The notes: generated by a model not told the origin, from the letters alone. 64,000 bases of DNA from Streptomyces collinus (GCF_031348265.1 NZ_CP133771.1:1178001-1242000); one strand, 5' to 3'. Numbered from the stretch's first letter, positions 50,719 to 60,351 are shown. A program made the numbers and translations.

Positions 50719-53178
50719 GTGGGCGCAGACGAGGTGTACGACGTTGCCCGGCAGCGGTTCGATGTGGCCGACGCGGCGCCCCTGTTGCTCGATCCGCAGG
50801 GCGTGGTGACGGGCTGGACCAGCGGTGCCGGGCGGCTGCTGGCGTACCCGGCTTCGGAGGCGGTCGGCAGGAAGCTGGCCGATCTGCTGGTCGCCGAGGA
50901 CGCGCAGCGCGTGCCGGACCTGGTCGAGCGGTGCCGCAGGGACGGCGGCTGGACGGGGCTGCTGACGGTCCGCCGCAGGGACGGGCAGCCGGTGAAGGTG
51001 GCGGCCCGGATCGCCTCGGCCGAGGAGACGCACGGCGGGTCGCGCTGGCTGATGCTCCTGTCGGAGCTGGCCGACGCCCCCGGCTGGGACATGAGCCGTA
51101 CGGTGCTGGAGCAGATGGCGGCGGGCGCCCCGGTCGGTATCGCGATCGTGGACACGGACCTGCGCTTCGTGTGGTCGAACGCCGCCCTGGAGCAGTTCGG
51201 CGGCGGCCCGGCGGCACGACGGCTCGGTCTGCGCTTCGCGGACGTCCAGCCGGGCATGGACGGGCAGGCGGTCGAGGCGCAGATGCGGCACGTGCTGGAG
51301 ACCGGCGAGGCGGTGGTCGGCTACGAGCACGTGGGCCATGTGCGCTCGGCCCCGTTGCGCGAGACGGCACACATGCTGTCGTTCACCCGGCTCGAGGACG
51401 ACCGGGGCCATCCGATCGGCGTGTACTACACCGTCGTGGACATGACCGAGCGGCACCGGGCGCGGCAGCGGCTGGCGCTGCTCGACCGGGCCGGCGAGAG
51501 CATCGGCCGCAGCCTGGACCTGACGCGCACGGCGCAGGAGCTGGCGGACGTGGCCGTGCCGGGGCTGGCCGACTTCGTCACCGTGGACCTGCTGGAGTCG
51601 GTACTGCGGGGCGCCGAGCCGGCTCCCGGGCCGCTCGCGGACTCGGAGGAGCCGGTGGAGCTGCGCCGCGCGGGCTACCGGTCCGCGCAGGACGACCTCG
51701 CCGAAGCGGTCATCGAGATCGGGGAGACGGTGGCGTTCCGGGCCGGAACGCCGCCCTTCCGCTGTCTGGCCACGGGCCGGTCCTGGCGCGCGGAGCGGCT
51801 CGACCCGCTGACCCGGGACTGGACCACGGACACCCCGAGCGGCCGCCGGGCCACGTTCCGGGAGCTGGGGCTGCACAGCGTGATGACCGTGCCGATCCGT
51901 TCGCGGGGCATCACCCTGGGCATCACGACGTTCTACCGGCGCCACGACCGGGAGTTCTTCGACGAGGAGGACCTGCGGCTGGCGGAGGATCTCGTCGCCC
52001 GCGCGGGCGTCTGCGTGGACAACGCCCGCCGCTACACCCGCGAGCGGGACGCCGCGCTCGTCCTGCAGCGCAGTCTGCTCCCCCACCGGCTGCCCGAGCA
52101 GGACGCCGTCGAGGTGGCCGCGTGCTACCGGCCGGCCGACGAGCTGACCGGTCTCGGCGGCGACTGGTACGACCTCATCCCGCTGTCCGGGGCGCGGGTC
52201 GCGCTGGTCGTGGGCGAGGTGCCAGGGCACGGCATCGACGCCGCTGCGGCCATGGGGCAGCTGCGGACGGCCGTCCGGACCCTGGCGGCGCTGGATCTGC
52301 CGCCCGCGGAGGTGCTGGCGCACCTCGACGACCTGGTGGGGCGGTCGGTGCGGGAGGAGGGCGGGGAGCCCGGCGCGATGGGATCGGGCGGGGCAGGGGT
52401 CGTGGGTTCCGGGTGCCTGTACGTGGTCTACGACCCGGTCGACGGCGGAAGTGCGATGGCCGCGGCGGGGCATCCCGCTCCGGCCGTGGTGCTGCCCGAC
52501 GGCTCCGTCGTCTTCGTCGATCTGCCCCAGGGGCCGCCGCTCGGCGTGGGCGGGCCGCCCTTCGAGGCGCTGGAGCTTCCTCTCACGGAGGGCAGCACGC
52601 TCGCGCTGCACACCGACGGGCTGCTGGCTCGGGGCGAGACCTGGGCCGTCGACGCGGGACGGGAGCGGCTGCGCCGGGCGCTGGAGCAGTCGGGCCCGCT
52701 CGATTCGTACTGCAGGGCCGTGGTCGACGCGCTGGTCCCGGCCCGCCCCTACGACGACGTGGCCCTGCTGGTGGCCCGGACGAAACGTCTCGGCAGCGAG
52801 CAGGTCGCGGCCTGGGAGCTGCCCTCGGACCCGGCCGTGGTCGCCGACGCCCGTCGCACGGCCACCCGGCAGCTGGCGCGCTGGGGCCTGGACGAGCTGT
52901 CCTTCACCACGGAGCTGGTGGTGAGCGAGCTGGTCACCAACGCCATGCGGTACGCCACCGGGTCCATCCGGCTCCGGCTGATCCGGGAGCGCGCGCTGGT
53001 GTGCGAGGTGCTCGACGGCGGCGCCACCGCACCGCATCTGCGTCATCCCCGTACGACGGACGAAGGCGGGCGCGGGCTGCTGCTGGTCTCCCAGCTCACG
53101 CAGCGGTGGGGCACGCGGTTCGTTCCCGAGGGAAAGATCATCTGGGCCGAGCAGTCCCTGACGGACCTCCCGGACTGA
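50719..53178 (+). CDS. PAS-PAS-GAF-SpoIIE phosphatase-HATPase protein
   Basis: An 819-residue signalling protein. Order: PAS (about 15-120), PAS (125-245, VDTDLRFVWSNAALEQFGGG), GAF (255-435), SpoIIE/PP2C phosphatase (450-680, GLGGDWYDLIPL, AAAGHPAPAVVLPDG, LALHTDGLLARG, RPYDDVALLVAR) and an anti-sigma-type ATPase (690-815, ELVVSELVTNAMRYATGSIR, GGRGLLLVSQLTQRWGTRF). It likely controls an anti-sigma/anti-anti-sigma switch. In the usual GDVxGHG phosphatase motif the Asp is Glu here (VVGEVPGHGID). Start GTG at 50719 with GAGAGG upstream. A second, simpler phosphatase follows. Confidence 0.92.
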   Translation: MGADEVYDVARQRFDVADAAPLLLDPQGVVTGWTSGAGRLLAYPASEAVGRKLADLLVAEDAQRVPDLVERCRRDGGWTGLLTVRRRDGQPVKVAARIASAEETHGGSRWLMLLSELADAPGWDMSRTVLEQMAAGAPVGIAIVDTDLRFVWSNAALEQFGGGPAARRLGLRFADVQPGMDGQAVEAQMRHVLETGEAVVGYEHVGHVRSAPLRETAHMLSFTRLEDDRGHPIGVYYTVVDMTERHRARQRLALLDRAGESIGRSLDLTRTAQELADVAVPGLADFVTVDLLESVLRGAEPAPGPLADSEEPVELRRAGYRSAQDDLAEAVIEIGETVAFRAGTPPFRCLATGRSWRAERLDPLTRDWTTDTPSGRRATFRELGLHSVMTVPIRSRGITLGITTFYRRHDREFFDEEDLRLAEDLVARAGVCVDNARRYTRERDAALVLQRSLLPHRLPEQDAVEVAACYRPADELTGLGGDWYDLIPLSGARVALVVGEVPGHGIDAAAAMGQLRTAVRTLAALDLPPAEVLAHLDDLVGRSVREEGGEPGAMGSGGAGVVGSGCLYVVYDPVDGGSAMAAAGHPAPAVVLPDGSVVFVDLPQGPPLGVGGPPFEALELPLTEGSTLALHTDGLLARGETWAVDAGRERLRRALEQSGPLDSYCRAVVDALVPARPYDDVALLVARTKRLGSEQVAAWELPSDPAVVADARRTATRQLARWGLDELSFTTELVVSELVTNAMRYATGSIRLRLIRERALVCEVLDGGATAPHLRHPRTTDEGGRGLLLVSQLTQRWGTRFVPEGKIIWAEQSLTDLPD

Positions 53179-53244
53179 AGCTGGTTGAGGTTCACCCAGA
53201 CCGTGCGAAACTGGTGTGATCCCGGCGGCGGTGAGGCGGCAGCC

Positions 53245-54483
53245 ATGGCGGAGACGGCGATCGATTACGGTGCGGCGTTCAAGGCCCTGCCCGGCATGGT
53301 GGCGCTCCTGACACCCGAACTCGTCTACGCGGACGTCAACGAGGAGTTCGCCCGCGTCTCCGGCCGCTCGCGGGAGCAGCTGATCGGCAAGTACCTCTTC
53401 GACGTCTTCCCGGACAACCCGAACGACCCGGCCGCGACGGGCATGCGCAATCTGGAGGCCTCGCTGTACCGCGTCCTGGCCACCGGGGAGCGCGACACCA
53501 TGGCCCTGCAGCGCTACGACGTCGAGGACCCGGAGCGGCCCGGCGAGTGGCAGGAGCGCTACTGGAGCCCGGTGAACGCGCCGCTGCTCGGCTCGGACGG
53601 CAAGGTCGTGCTGATCCTGCACCGGGTGGAGGAGGTCACGGAGCTGATCCGGGCCCGGGGCGGCTCTCCGGGGAACCGGGGCAGCCGGGCCCGGGTGCTG
53701 GAGGCCGAGCTGTACACGCGCGCCCGCGAACTGCAGGATCTCAACGATCGGCTGCGCCAGGCGCACTCCCGGGAGCGGGAGGTGGCGCTGGCGTTGCAGG
53801 AGGCGATGCTTCCGGCGCCCCGGCAGGTCCGCAATCACCCGGCCGCCGTCCGGTACCGCCCGGCCGTGGGCGCGCTCAACGTGTGCGGGGACTGGTACGA
53901 CCTGGTCGACCTGGTGGGCGGCGACCGGATCGGCGTGGCCGTGGGCGACGTGGTCGGGCACGGGCTGGCGGCCGCCGGGGTGATGGGCCAGTTGCGCAGT
54001 GCGCTCAGCGCGGCCTCCCGGGTAGCCGACGGGCCGGCCCAGGCCCTGGACGTGCTGGGGCGCTACGCCCATGTGATCGACGGGGCCGAGTCGGCGACCG
54101 CCGTGACGACCTTCGTCGACTGCAACCGCCACGTCATCACGTACAGCAGCGCCGGCCATCCCCCTCCCGTGCTCGTCCACCCGGACGGCCGTACGGAGTT
54201 CCTCGACCAGGCCACGGACACGCCGCTGGACGCTCGCCCGGACCCGATCCGCAGACCCCAGGCCGAGACCACGTTCACGGTGGGCGCCAAGCTCGTGCTC
54301 TACACCGACGGCCTGATCGAACGGCGCCATGAGGACATCGACACGGGTCTGGACCGGCTCGCCGAGGCCTTGCGCAGGCACCGGCACCAGGACCCGGAGA
54401 CGCTTGCCGACACCGTTCTGCTCGAGTTGCTGCCGCCCGGCGGCGCCACCGACGACACGGCGCTGATCATCGTGCGGCTGTGA
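53245..54483 (+). CDS. PAS-SpoIIE serine phosphatase
   Basis: A 412-residue protein: PAS domain (about 10-130, LVYADVNEEFARVSGRSREQ), a coiled-coil linker (ELQDLNDRLRQAHSREREVA), and a SpoIIE/PP2C domain with all metal residues (CGDWYDLVDLVGG, VAVGDVVGHGLAAAGVMGQL, LVLYTDGLIERR, GATDDTALIIVRL). It would dephosphorylate an anti-anti-sigma factor. The ATG at 53245 was chosen (GGTGAGGCGGCAGCC upstream). It lies 66 bp behind the larger phosphatase, and the pair may act on the same or linked targets. No sigma or anti-sigma gene is close. Confidence 0.9.
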   Translation: MAETAIDYGAAFKALPGMVALLTPELVYADVNEEFARVSGRSREQLIGKYLFDVFPDNPNDPAATGMRNLEASLYRVLATGERDTMALQRYDVEDPERPGEWQERYWSPVNAPLLGSDGKVVLILHRVEEVTELIRARGGSPGNRGSRARVLEAELYTRARELQDLNDRLRQAHSREREVALALQEAMLPAPRQVRNHPAAVRYRPAVGALNVCGDWYDLVDLVGGDRIGVAVGDVVGHGLAAAGVMGQLRSALSAASRVADGPAQALDVLGRYAHVIDGAESATAVTTFVDCNRHVITYSSAGHPPPVLVHPDGRTEFLDQATDTPLDARPDPIRRPQAETTFTVGAKLVLYTDGLIERRHEDIDTGLDRLAEALRRHRHQDPETLADTVLLELLPPGGATDDTALIIVRL

Positions 54484-54484
54484 C

Positions 54485-54940
54485 CTACATACGGGTCTTG
54501 CCGTGGTCGAGCAGCCGGACGCGGTCGACGTTCTGCCGGTCCTCGGCGTCCGCGCTGGGCTCACCGGCGAACCACGCGTCGAGGATCTCCGTCAGCAGCG
54601 GCTGGGACGTCAGCCGCAGGCTGAGCGCGAGCACATTGGCGTCGTTCCAGCGGCGGGCCCCGTCGGCCGTGTAGGCGTCCGTGCACAGTGCGGCCCGTAC
54701 GCCGGGCACCTTGTTCGCGGCGATCGAGGCGCCCGTGCCGGTCCAGCAGCACACCACCGCCTGGTCCGCCGTACCGTCGGCGACCTCGCGGGCAGCGGCC
54801 TCGGAGCACACCGCCCACTGCGGGTCGTCGCCCGGGCGCAGCGCGCCGTGCGGGCGCACGTCGTGCCCCCGCTCACGCAGGGCGGCGACGAGGGAGCGGG
54901 CGACGGGTTCGTCCATGTCCGAGGAAACAGAGATCCGCAT
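54485..54940 (-). CDS. RpiB/LacA/LacB family sugar-phosphate isomerase
   Basis: A 151-residue isomerase-like protein beginning MRISVSSDMDEPVARSLVAA. The core AVVCCWTGTGASIAANKVPG matches the RpiB catalytic loop (Cys followed by GTG-x-SIAANK), and ALCTDAYTADGARRWNDANV contains the conserved Asn region, so ribose 5-phosphate/ribulose 5-phosphate or a related C5-C6 isomerisation is likely. The stop is 1 nt from the convergent phosphatase stop. The first codons lack some usual phosphate-binding residues, so the substrate may differ. Confidence 0.87.
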   Translation of the reverse strand: MRISVSSDMDEPVARSLVAALRERGHDVRPHGALRPGDDPQWAVCSEAAAREVADGTADQAVVCCWTGTGASIAANKVPGVRAALCTDAYTADGARRWNDANVLALSLRLTSQPLLTEILDAWFAGEPSADAEDRQNVDRVRLLDHGKTRM

Positions 54941-55293
54941 GTCTGGCAGGTTACTCGGCGGAGCGGCGAAGGCCACCGGCCCACAGCGGCCGTCCGCACG
55001 CAAGAGCCACCGGCCCGCCACGCACCCCCGCTATCGCGCCAGGCCACCCGTTCGGCTTGCCCGTCACCCGGGCGGCGCAGCACGCTGGTCCCGCGGTTCT
55101 CCCCAGCCGCATGAGCACCACCGGACACCCACGCCTGACTGACCATCAGTCAATTGGCGAAGGATCTGTGCGGTCCGCCCGCGCGAGGTGCCCGGTGGAC
55201 GTGCCTGCACCTACACTGGCACCCCACGACATGCCGGTTGACCTGCTGGAACGCGGCGGTTGAGTCCACCGCGAGAGTCGAGGAGCGCCCGCT
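54941..55293. other. 353-bp gene-free divergent region
   Basis: Between the RpiB-like and PlsC-like starts. No supported gene: an open 50-codon frame from 55110 lacks a ribosome site. It must contain two promoters. The outstanding feature is the palindrome at 55136-55152. TACACT at 55212-55217 is a possible -10 for the acyltransferase transcript. Confidence 0.5.
55136..55152. promoter_or_regulatory. Perfect palindrome TGACTGA-CCA-TCAGTCA
   Basis: Arms of 7 bp with a 3-nt spacer, 141 bp before the acyltransferase start. The TGACTGA/TCAGTCA arms are typical of TetR-family operators, yet no regulator gene is next to it. Confidence 0.6.
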
Positions 55294-56013
55294 TTGTTCT
55301 ACTACCTGCTGAAATACGTGCTGCTGGGCCCGCTGCTGCGACTGGTCTTCCGGCCTCGCATCGAGGGCCTGGAGCACGTTCCCGCGGAGGGCGCCGCCAT
55401 CGTCGCCGGGAACCACCTGTCGTTCTCGGACCACTTCCTGATGCCCGCGATCCTCAAACGGCGCATCACCTTCCTCGCGAAGGCCGAGTACTTCACGGGC
55501 CCCGGGATCAAGGGCCGCCTGACGGCGTTCTTCTTCCGCAGCGCGGGGCAGATCCCGGTCGACCGTTCCGGCAAGGACGCGGGCCAGGCCGCGATCCGCG
55601 AGGGCCTCGGCGTGCTGAGCAAGGACGAGCTGCTCGGCATCTACCCCGAGGGCACCCGCTCGCACGACGGCCGGCTCTACAAGGGCAAGGTCGGGGTGGC
55701 GGTGATGGCGCTCAAGGCCGGCGTCCCGGTGATCCCCTGCGCGATGATCGGCACCTTCGAGGCCCAGCCGCCCGGCAAGGTCATCCCGAACATCCACCCG
55801 GTCGTGATCCGCTTCGGCGAGCCCCTGGACTTCTCCCGCTACGAGGGCATGGAGAACGAGAAGGCCGTCCTGCGCGCCATCACCGACGAGATCATGTACG
55901 CGATCCTCTCGCTGTCCGAGCAGGAGTACGTCGACCGGTACGCGGCCGTGGTGAAGGCCGAGGAGGCCGCCGCCGCCAAGGAGCGGAAGTTCCGGCGCAT
56001 GCCCCTCAGTTGA
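55294..56013 (+). CDS. 1-acyl-sn-glycerol-3-phosphate acyltransferase (PlsC family)
   Basis: A 239-residue membrane-associated acyltransferase. The catalytic HX4D is NHLSFSD (40-46) and the substrate motif EGTRS is at 119-123 (IYPEGTRSHDGRLYKGKVGV), with PVIPCAMIGTFEAQPPGKVI behind. One hydrophobic N-terminal segment (FYYLLKYVLLGPLLRLVFRP). Makes phosphatidic acid or a related lipid; Streptomyces have several copies. The start is a TTG at 55294 with GAGGAG about 10 nt upstream. Preceded by a palindromic operator-like site. Confidence 0.9.
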   Translation: MFYYLLKYVLLGPLLRLVFRPRIEGLEHVPAEGAAIVAGNHLSFSDHFLMPAILKRRITFLAKAEYFTGPGIKGRLTAFFFRSAGQIPVDRSGKDAGQAAIREGLGVLSKDELLGIYPEGTRSHDGRLYKGKVGVAVMALKAGVPVIPCAMIGTFEAQPPGKVIPNIHPVVIRFGEPLDFSRYEGMENEKAVLRAITDEIMYAILSLSEQEYVDRYAAVVKAEEAAAAKERKFRRMPLS

Positions 56014-56071
56014 GCTCTGCTGTCGGCAGAGGCAGGTTCCCCGGCCGCCCTGGGCGATCTACGGTCGCGGC

Positions 56072-57103
56072 ATGAGACGTGCAGTGGTGATCGGGGCCGG
56101 TGGGCAGATCGGGAGGCCGGCGGTGGACGCGCTGGCGCGGGACGGCTGGGAGGTGACGGCCGCCTCGCGCGGCGGCGGCCGGCACGAGAACTGGCCCGGC
56201 GAGGTACGGACACGGCGGCTGGACCGCGACGACGACGCGGCGCTCGGCGCGCTGATCGGTGACGGCTGCGACCTCGTGGTCGACTTGGTCGCCTACGGGG
56301 CCCGGCACGCACGGCAGTTGACGGGCCTGGCCGACCGGATCGGCGCGGCCGTGGTGGTGTCGTCCGTGTCGGTGTACGAGGACGGCAAGGGCCGCGGCTT
56401 CGACACCATGGGCGAGCCGGACGGACTCCCGCGGTACCCCGTACCGATCGCGGAGGACCAGGTCACGGTCGCGCCGGGGGACACCACGTACAGCACCCGC
56501 AAGGTGGCACTGGAGCGTGAACTGCGCGCGGTGGGCGACCGGTTGCCCACCACCGTGCTGCGCCCGGGCGCGATCCACGGGCCGTACAGCCCGCTCCCCC
56601 GCGAGCTGTACTTCGTCAAACGCAATCTCGACGGCCGTCGCAGGAGGGTGCTCGCCTTCCGGGGCGAGAGCCTCTTCCACACGTCGGCGGCACGCAACAT
56701 CGCCGAACTGATCCGGCTGGCCGCGGCCCGGCCGGGCTCCCGGGTGCTCAACGCCTGCGATCCGCTGCCACCGGCCGTGTCGGAGATCGGGGCCACCGTG
56801 GACGCGGTCATGGGGGTGGAGAGGGAGACCGTCCTGCTGGACGGGCCGGCGCATGGGTCCGTGGGCAGCTCGCCCTGGTCGGTGGAGCATTCGGTGGTGT
56901 GCGACATGTCCGCCGCCGAACGGGAGCTGGGGTACCGGCCCGTCGTGTCCTACCCGGAGAGCCTGCCGGAGACGGTCGAGTGGCTCACGAGCACGCTGTC
57001 CGGGCAGGACTGGCGGGAGGCGTTCCCCACCCTCGCCCGCGCCTACCCGGACCTCTTCGACTACGCGGCGGAGGACGCCTGGTTCGCGGCCCGGCCGGCA
57101 TGA
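56072..57103 (+). CDS. NAD-dependent epimerase/dehydratase family protein
   Basis: A 343-residue short-chain-type Rossmann protein. The nucleotide site is AVVIGAGGQIGRPAVDALAR, a Ser in VVVSSVSVYEDG and the YxxxK pair in TTYSTRKVALERELRA are in place, with LRPGAIHGPYSPLPRE after them. Substrate unknown; the missing typical UDP-sugar features suggest a general NDP-sugar or reductase-like branch. It ends at a strong hairpin shared with the convergent tap gene. Confidence 0.87.
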   Translation: MRRAVVIGAGGQIGRPAVDALARDGWEVTAASRGGGRHENWPGEVRTRRLDRDDDAALGALIGDGCDLVVDLVAYGARHARQLTGLADRIGAAVVVSSVSVYEDGKGRGFDTMGEPDGLPRYPVPIAEDQVTVAPGDTTYSTRKVALERELRAVGDRLPTTVLRPGAIHGPYSPLPRELYFVKRNLDGRRRRVLAFRGESLFHTSAARNIAELIRLAAARPGSRVLNACDPLPPAVSEIGATVDAVMGVERETVLLDGPAHGSVGSSPWSVEHSVVCDMSAAERELGYRPVVSYPESLPETVEWLTSTLSGQDWREAFPTLARAYPDLFDYAAEDAWFAARPA

Positions 57104-57106
57104 GGA

Positions 57107-57134
57107 AGGGGCGGCCGGTGTCCCGGCCGCCCCT
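57107..57134. terminator. Bidirectional 12-bp stem terminator
   Basis: AGGGGCGGCCGG (57107-57118), TGTC loop, and CCGGCCGCCCCT (57123-57134) give a perfect 12-bp stem between the convergent epimerase and tap genes. Very stable; no U-tract. Confidence 0.75.
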
Positions 57135-57159
57135 CATCGCCGTCGGACGACGGCTGTGG

Positions 57160-58761
57160 CTACGGCTTCGGCGTGGCGTGCGGCGCGCACGTCACGTCGG
57201 CGGCGTCCAGCTCGCCGGTGAGCAGGTAGCTGTCCACGCGGGGGTTGATGCACGGGTTGACCAGGCCGGTGACACCGTGGGAGCCCGCGTCCTTCTCCGT
57301 GATCAGGCGGGAGCCCTTGAACCGCTTGTGCAGCTCCACGGCGCCCTCGTAGGGGGTGGCCGCGTCCCGCTCGGACTGGACGATGAGCACGCCGGGCAGG
57401 CCCTTGCCGGTCTTGACGTCGACCGGCGTCTGCTGCTTGGCCGGCCAGGTGGCGCACGGCAGGTTCATCCAGGCGTTGGCCCAGGTCATGAAGGGGTGGT
57501 CCTGGTGGAGCCGCGTGTTGTCGCGGTCCCACTTGCGCCAGCTGGTGGGCCACTTGGCGTCGGCGCACTCCACGGCCGTGTACACGGCGTTGCCGTTCTC
57601 CGAGGCCGCGTTGCCCGCCGTGTCGGACAGGTCCGGGGCGGCGGCGTCGACGAGCGCCTGGGTGTCGCCGGCGACGTACTTGCTGAAGACCGCGGCGGTC
57701 GGCGCCCAGGCGGAGTCGTAGTACGGGGCACTCTGGAAGAAGGAGATGAGCTCGGCCGGGCCGACGACCCCGCCGATGGGGTTCTTCTTCGCGGTGGCGC
57801 GCAGCTCCAGCCACTTCGCCTGGACGGCGGCGCGGGTGGTGCCGAGGTGGTAGGTCGCGTCGTTCTTAGCGACCCAGTCCTGCCAGTCCTTCCAGCGGCC
57901 CTCGAAGGCGACGTCCTGGTCCAGGTTGGCCTGGTACCAGATCTTCTCGCGCGACGGGTTGACGACACTGTCGACGACCATGCGGCGTACGTGGCCCGGG
58001 AAGAGCGTGCCGTAGACGGCGCCCAGGTAGGTGCCGTAGGAGACGCCGAGGAAGTTGAGCTTCTTCTCGCCGAGGGCGGCGCGGATGACGTCGAGGTCGC
58101 GCGCGGTGTTCGGCGTGGTCATGTGCGGCAGCATCCAGCCGCTGCGCTCCTGGCAGCCCTCGGCGTACTCGCGGGCCAGCTTGCGCTGGGCGAGCTTGTC
58201 GGCCTCGGAGTCGGGCACCGGGTCGGCCTTGGGCGCCTTGACGAACTCCTGGGGGTCCACGCAGGAGATGGGCGTCGACTTGCCGACGCCGCGCGGGTCG
58301 AAGCCCACGAAGTCGTAGGCCTTGGCCGCGTTGGCCCAGACGGCGTTCTTGTTGGTGACCCGCGCCGGGAAGCGCAGTCCGGAGCCGCCGGGGCCGCCGG
58401 GGTTGTAGATGAGCGCGCCCTGCCGCTCGGCCTTCGTGCCCGTGTTGCCGATGCGGTCGACGGCGAGCTTGATCTGCTTGCCGTACGGCTTGGCGTAGTC
58501 GAGCGGCACGGTGACGTATCCGCACTGGATCGGCTTGGCCAGATTCCAGTCGGCGGGGCAGTCCTGCCAGTCGATGCCGGCCTTCGCGGCCCGGGCTGCG
58601 GCGATCGCGGTGCCCCGGGCCTGACGGTCCTGGCCGTGGCCGCCGGCCGCGTTCGCGTTCGCCGTGGGCGCCACGACGGCACCGGCTATCAGCGTGGCCG
58701 TGACGAGCGCGCCGGCCGAACCGAGCGCCGCCACCCGCCTCTTCGGTCTCGAACCCCTCAA
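57160..58761 (-). CDS. tap: Secreted tripeptidyl aminopeptidase
   Basis: A 533-residue exported serine peptidase that removes tripeptides from N-termini. A signal peptide with the Tat-like basic start RGSRPKRRVAALGSAGALVT ends near ANANA. The alpha/beta-hydrolase parts are GALIYNPGGPGGSGLRFPAR (oxyanion hole), the nucleophile Ser in FLGVSYGTYLGAVYG (about residue 241), IVQSERDAATPYEGAVELHK (Asp) and DAGSHGVTGLVNPCI (His). It matches, from memory, the S. lividans Tap sequence very closely. The start is a TTG at 58761 with GGGGAGG in front. Divergent-side neighbour is urease. Confidence 0.96.
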   Translation of the reverse strand: MRGSRPKRRVAALGSAGALVTATLIAGAVVAPTANANAAGGHGQDRQARGTAIAAARAAKAGIDWQDCPADWNLAKPIQCGYVTVPLDYAKPYGKQIKLAVDRIGNTGTKAERQGALIYNPGGPGGSGLRFPARVTNKNAVWANAAKAYDFVGFDPRGVGKSTPISCVDPQEFVKAPKADPVPDSEADKLAQRKLAREYAEGCQERSGWMLPHMTTPNTARDLDVIRAALGEKKLNFLGVSYGTYLGAVYGTLFPGHVRRMVVDSVVNPSREKIWYQANLDQDVAFEGRWKDWQDWVAKNDATYHLGTTRAAVQAKWLELRATAKKNPIGGVVGPAELISFFQSAPYYDSAWAPTAAVFSKYVAGDTQALVDAAAPDLSDTAGNAASENGNAVYTAVECADAKWPTSWRKWDRDNTRLHQDHPFMTWANAWMNLPCATWPAKQQTPVDVKTGKGLPGVLIVQSERDAATPYEGAVELHKRFKGSRLITEKDAGSHGVTGLVNPCINPRVDSYLLTGELDAADVTCAPHATPKP

Positions 58762-58891
58762 GGGGGACCTCCCCGTACCTCGTTGCGATCAGTACGGGGG
58801 ATCCTCCCGTTTGTGAGGTCCCTGACAACAGGGGCGGACGCCCTTCTTTGCCAATCCGATAAACGGAGAGCTTGTGCTGCTCTACGGACGT

Positions 58892-59665
58892 CTACGTCTG
58901 CGGGAGCGACGCGAGAGCCTCGTCGAGCAGCCGCCGCAGCCCGAGGGCGTCCGGCGCCACCGCCGTCACCAGTGCGGCGGGCCCGGCGAGGGGCACCACC
59001 GAGGCCCCCTCCCCCAGCACCCCGGCGGTCACCGGCACGACGGCGAACTCCGGCCGGACGACGATGAGTTGCCCGACGGCCCGATGCCCCGCCAGCACGG
59101 CGGGCCCGTCCCAGCCGCCCGGCGCGCCGGGCCCGCAGGCCAGTTCCTGGTCGAGCACGGCCTGCCCGGCGACCCGCACGGTCAGACGGCTGGTGAGCCG
59201 CCCGGGTTCCTCACCGACGCGTCCGAGCACCTGCTCCTCGCGCAGCACGAGCCGGGCGGTCGCGGCGAGTTCGACCCTCGTGGAGACACGCAGGTCGCTG
59301 CCCTGGGCGGAGATCAACTGTTCGGGCAGCCAGTGCAGTTCAGCACCGTCGGCGACTTCGAGCCGGACGTCGTAGCGGGCGTCGCCCTTCGCCTGCCCGG
59401 GCAGCGCGATGGTGGCGGCGGCGGATCCGACGGACAGCCGCGCTCCCTCCTCCACCCGGCCCTCCACGGTGAAGTGGTCACCGCCGAGCGGTCCGCTCAT
59501 CGCGCCGACCAGCATGACCCGCGCTTCGGAGCCGGTGGCCCGGGTGCGCCGCAGCGCCAGCGGCCCGTCGCTCTCCAGCACGGGCAGCGCGGTCCCGCCG
59601 CGCCCGTCGTCCCGGGCGACGATGCGCGCGAGGGACCGCACCCCGGCCCCGGCACGCACGCTCAC
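58892..59665 (-). CDS. ureD: Urease accessory protein UreD
   Basis: A 257-residue UreD/UreH that forms the UreDFG activation complex on apo-urease. The segments [59 protein letters not shown] and [18 protein letters not shown] are typical of actinomycete UreD. The GTG at 59665 overlaps the ureG stop (GTGA), chosen over the longer reading to 59698. Last gene of the operon. Confidence 0.93.
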   Translation of the reverse strand: MSVRAGAGVRSLARIVARDDGRGGTALPVLESDGPLALRRTRATGSEARVMLVGAMSGPLGGDHFTVEGRVEEGARLSVGSAAATIALPGQAKGDARYDVRLEVADGAELHWLPEQLISAQGSDLRVSTRVELAATARLVLREEQVLGRVGEEPGRLTSRLTVRVAGQAVLDQELACGPGAPGGWDGPAVLAGHRAVGQLIVVRPEFAVVPVTAGVLGEGASVVPLAGPAALVTAVAPDALGLRRLLDEALASLPQT

Positions 59666-60339
59666 GCGGTCCACGCGGCGAGCCGCGCCCGCACCCACGC
59701 GGCGACGTCCGCCACCCCGGCCTCGCTCCGCAACGACTGGAAGACGACCGGCAGTTCGGCGCGCTGCGCCTTGGCGTCGGCGGCCATCCGGGCAAGGTCG
59801 GAACCGACGTACGGGGCGAGGTCGGTCTTGTTGACGACGAGCAGGTCGGCGGTGGTCACGCCGGGGCCGCCCTTGCGCGGAATGTCGTCGCCCCCGGCCA
59901 CGTCGATCACGAAGATCTGGGCGTCGACGAGCCCCTTGGAGAAGGTCGCGGTGAGATTGTCCCCGCCGGACTCCACGAGCACCAGGTCCAGCGGCCCGAC
60001 CGCGTCCTCCAGGTCCTCCACCGCCTCCAGGTTCGCGGAGATGTCGTCCCGGATCGCGGTGTGCGGGCAGGCACCCGTCTCCACGGCGGTGATCCGCTCG
60101 GGCGGCAGCACGGCCTCGCGGAGCAGGAACTCGGCGTCCTCCCGGGTGTAGATGTCGTTGGTGACGACGGCGAGCGCCAGCTCGTCCCTGAGCGCCCGGC
60201 AGAGCGCGGCGACGGTGGCGGTCTTCCCGGATCCGACGGGGCCGCCGAGTCCGATGCGGAGCGCCCGGCGGGTGCCGTCGGGACGGTGGGCGTCCGCGCT
60301 GACGGCGGCAGGGCCATGGCTGGTGTGGTCGAGGTGCAT
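59662..60339 (-). CDS. ureG: Urease accessory GTPase UreG
   Basis: A 225-residue SIMIBI GTPase delivering nickel to urease. The P-loop is GPVGSGKT (33-40), the metal-binding CPH pair is in [20 protein letters not shown], and [19 protein letters not shown] gives base specificity. A short His-containing N-terminus ([12 protein letters not shown]) could bind nickel. ATG at 60339 follows AAGGAGCCGCAC. It is separated from ureF by 115 bp with a repeat and G-rich tracts, unusual in an otherwise compact operon. Confidence 0.96.
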   Translation of the reverse strand: MHLDHTSHGPAAVSADAHRPDGTRRALRIGLGGPVGSGKTATVAALCRALRDELALAVVTNDIYTREDAEFLLREAVLPPERITAVETGACPHTAIRDDISANLEAVEDLEDAVGPLDLVLVESGGDNLTATFSKGLVDAQIFVIDVAGGDDIPRKGGPGVTTADLLVVNKTDLAPYVGSDLARMAADAKAQRAELPVVFQSLRSEAGVADVAAWVRARLAAWTA

Positions 60340-60351
60340 GTGCGGCTCCTT

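Noticed and set aside
50698..54564. A 1288-codon open frame on the minus strand
   Set aside because: Shadow frame of the two PAS/SpoIIE phosphatase genes on the plus strand; GC-rich third positions keep the opposite frame open. Its residues show no family motif, and no ribosome site is seen.
55110..55263. A 50-codon frame starting ATG at 55110
   Set aside because: No ribosome site, spans the TGACTGA palindrome, and shows no recognised motif; not called as a gene.
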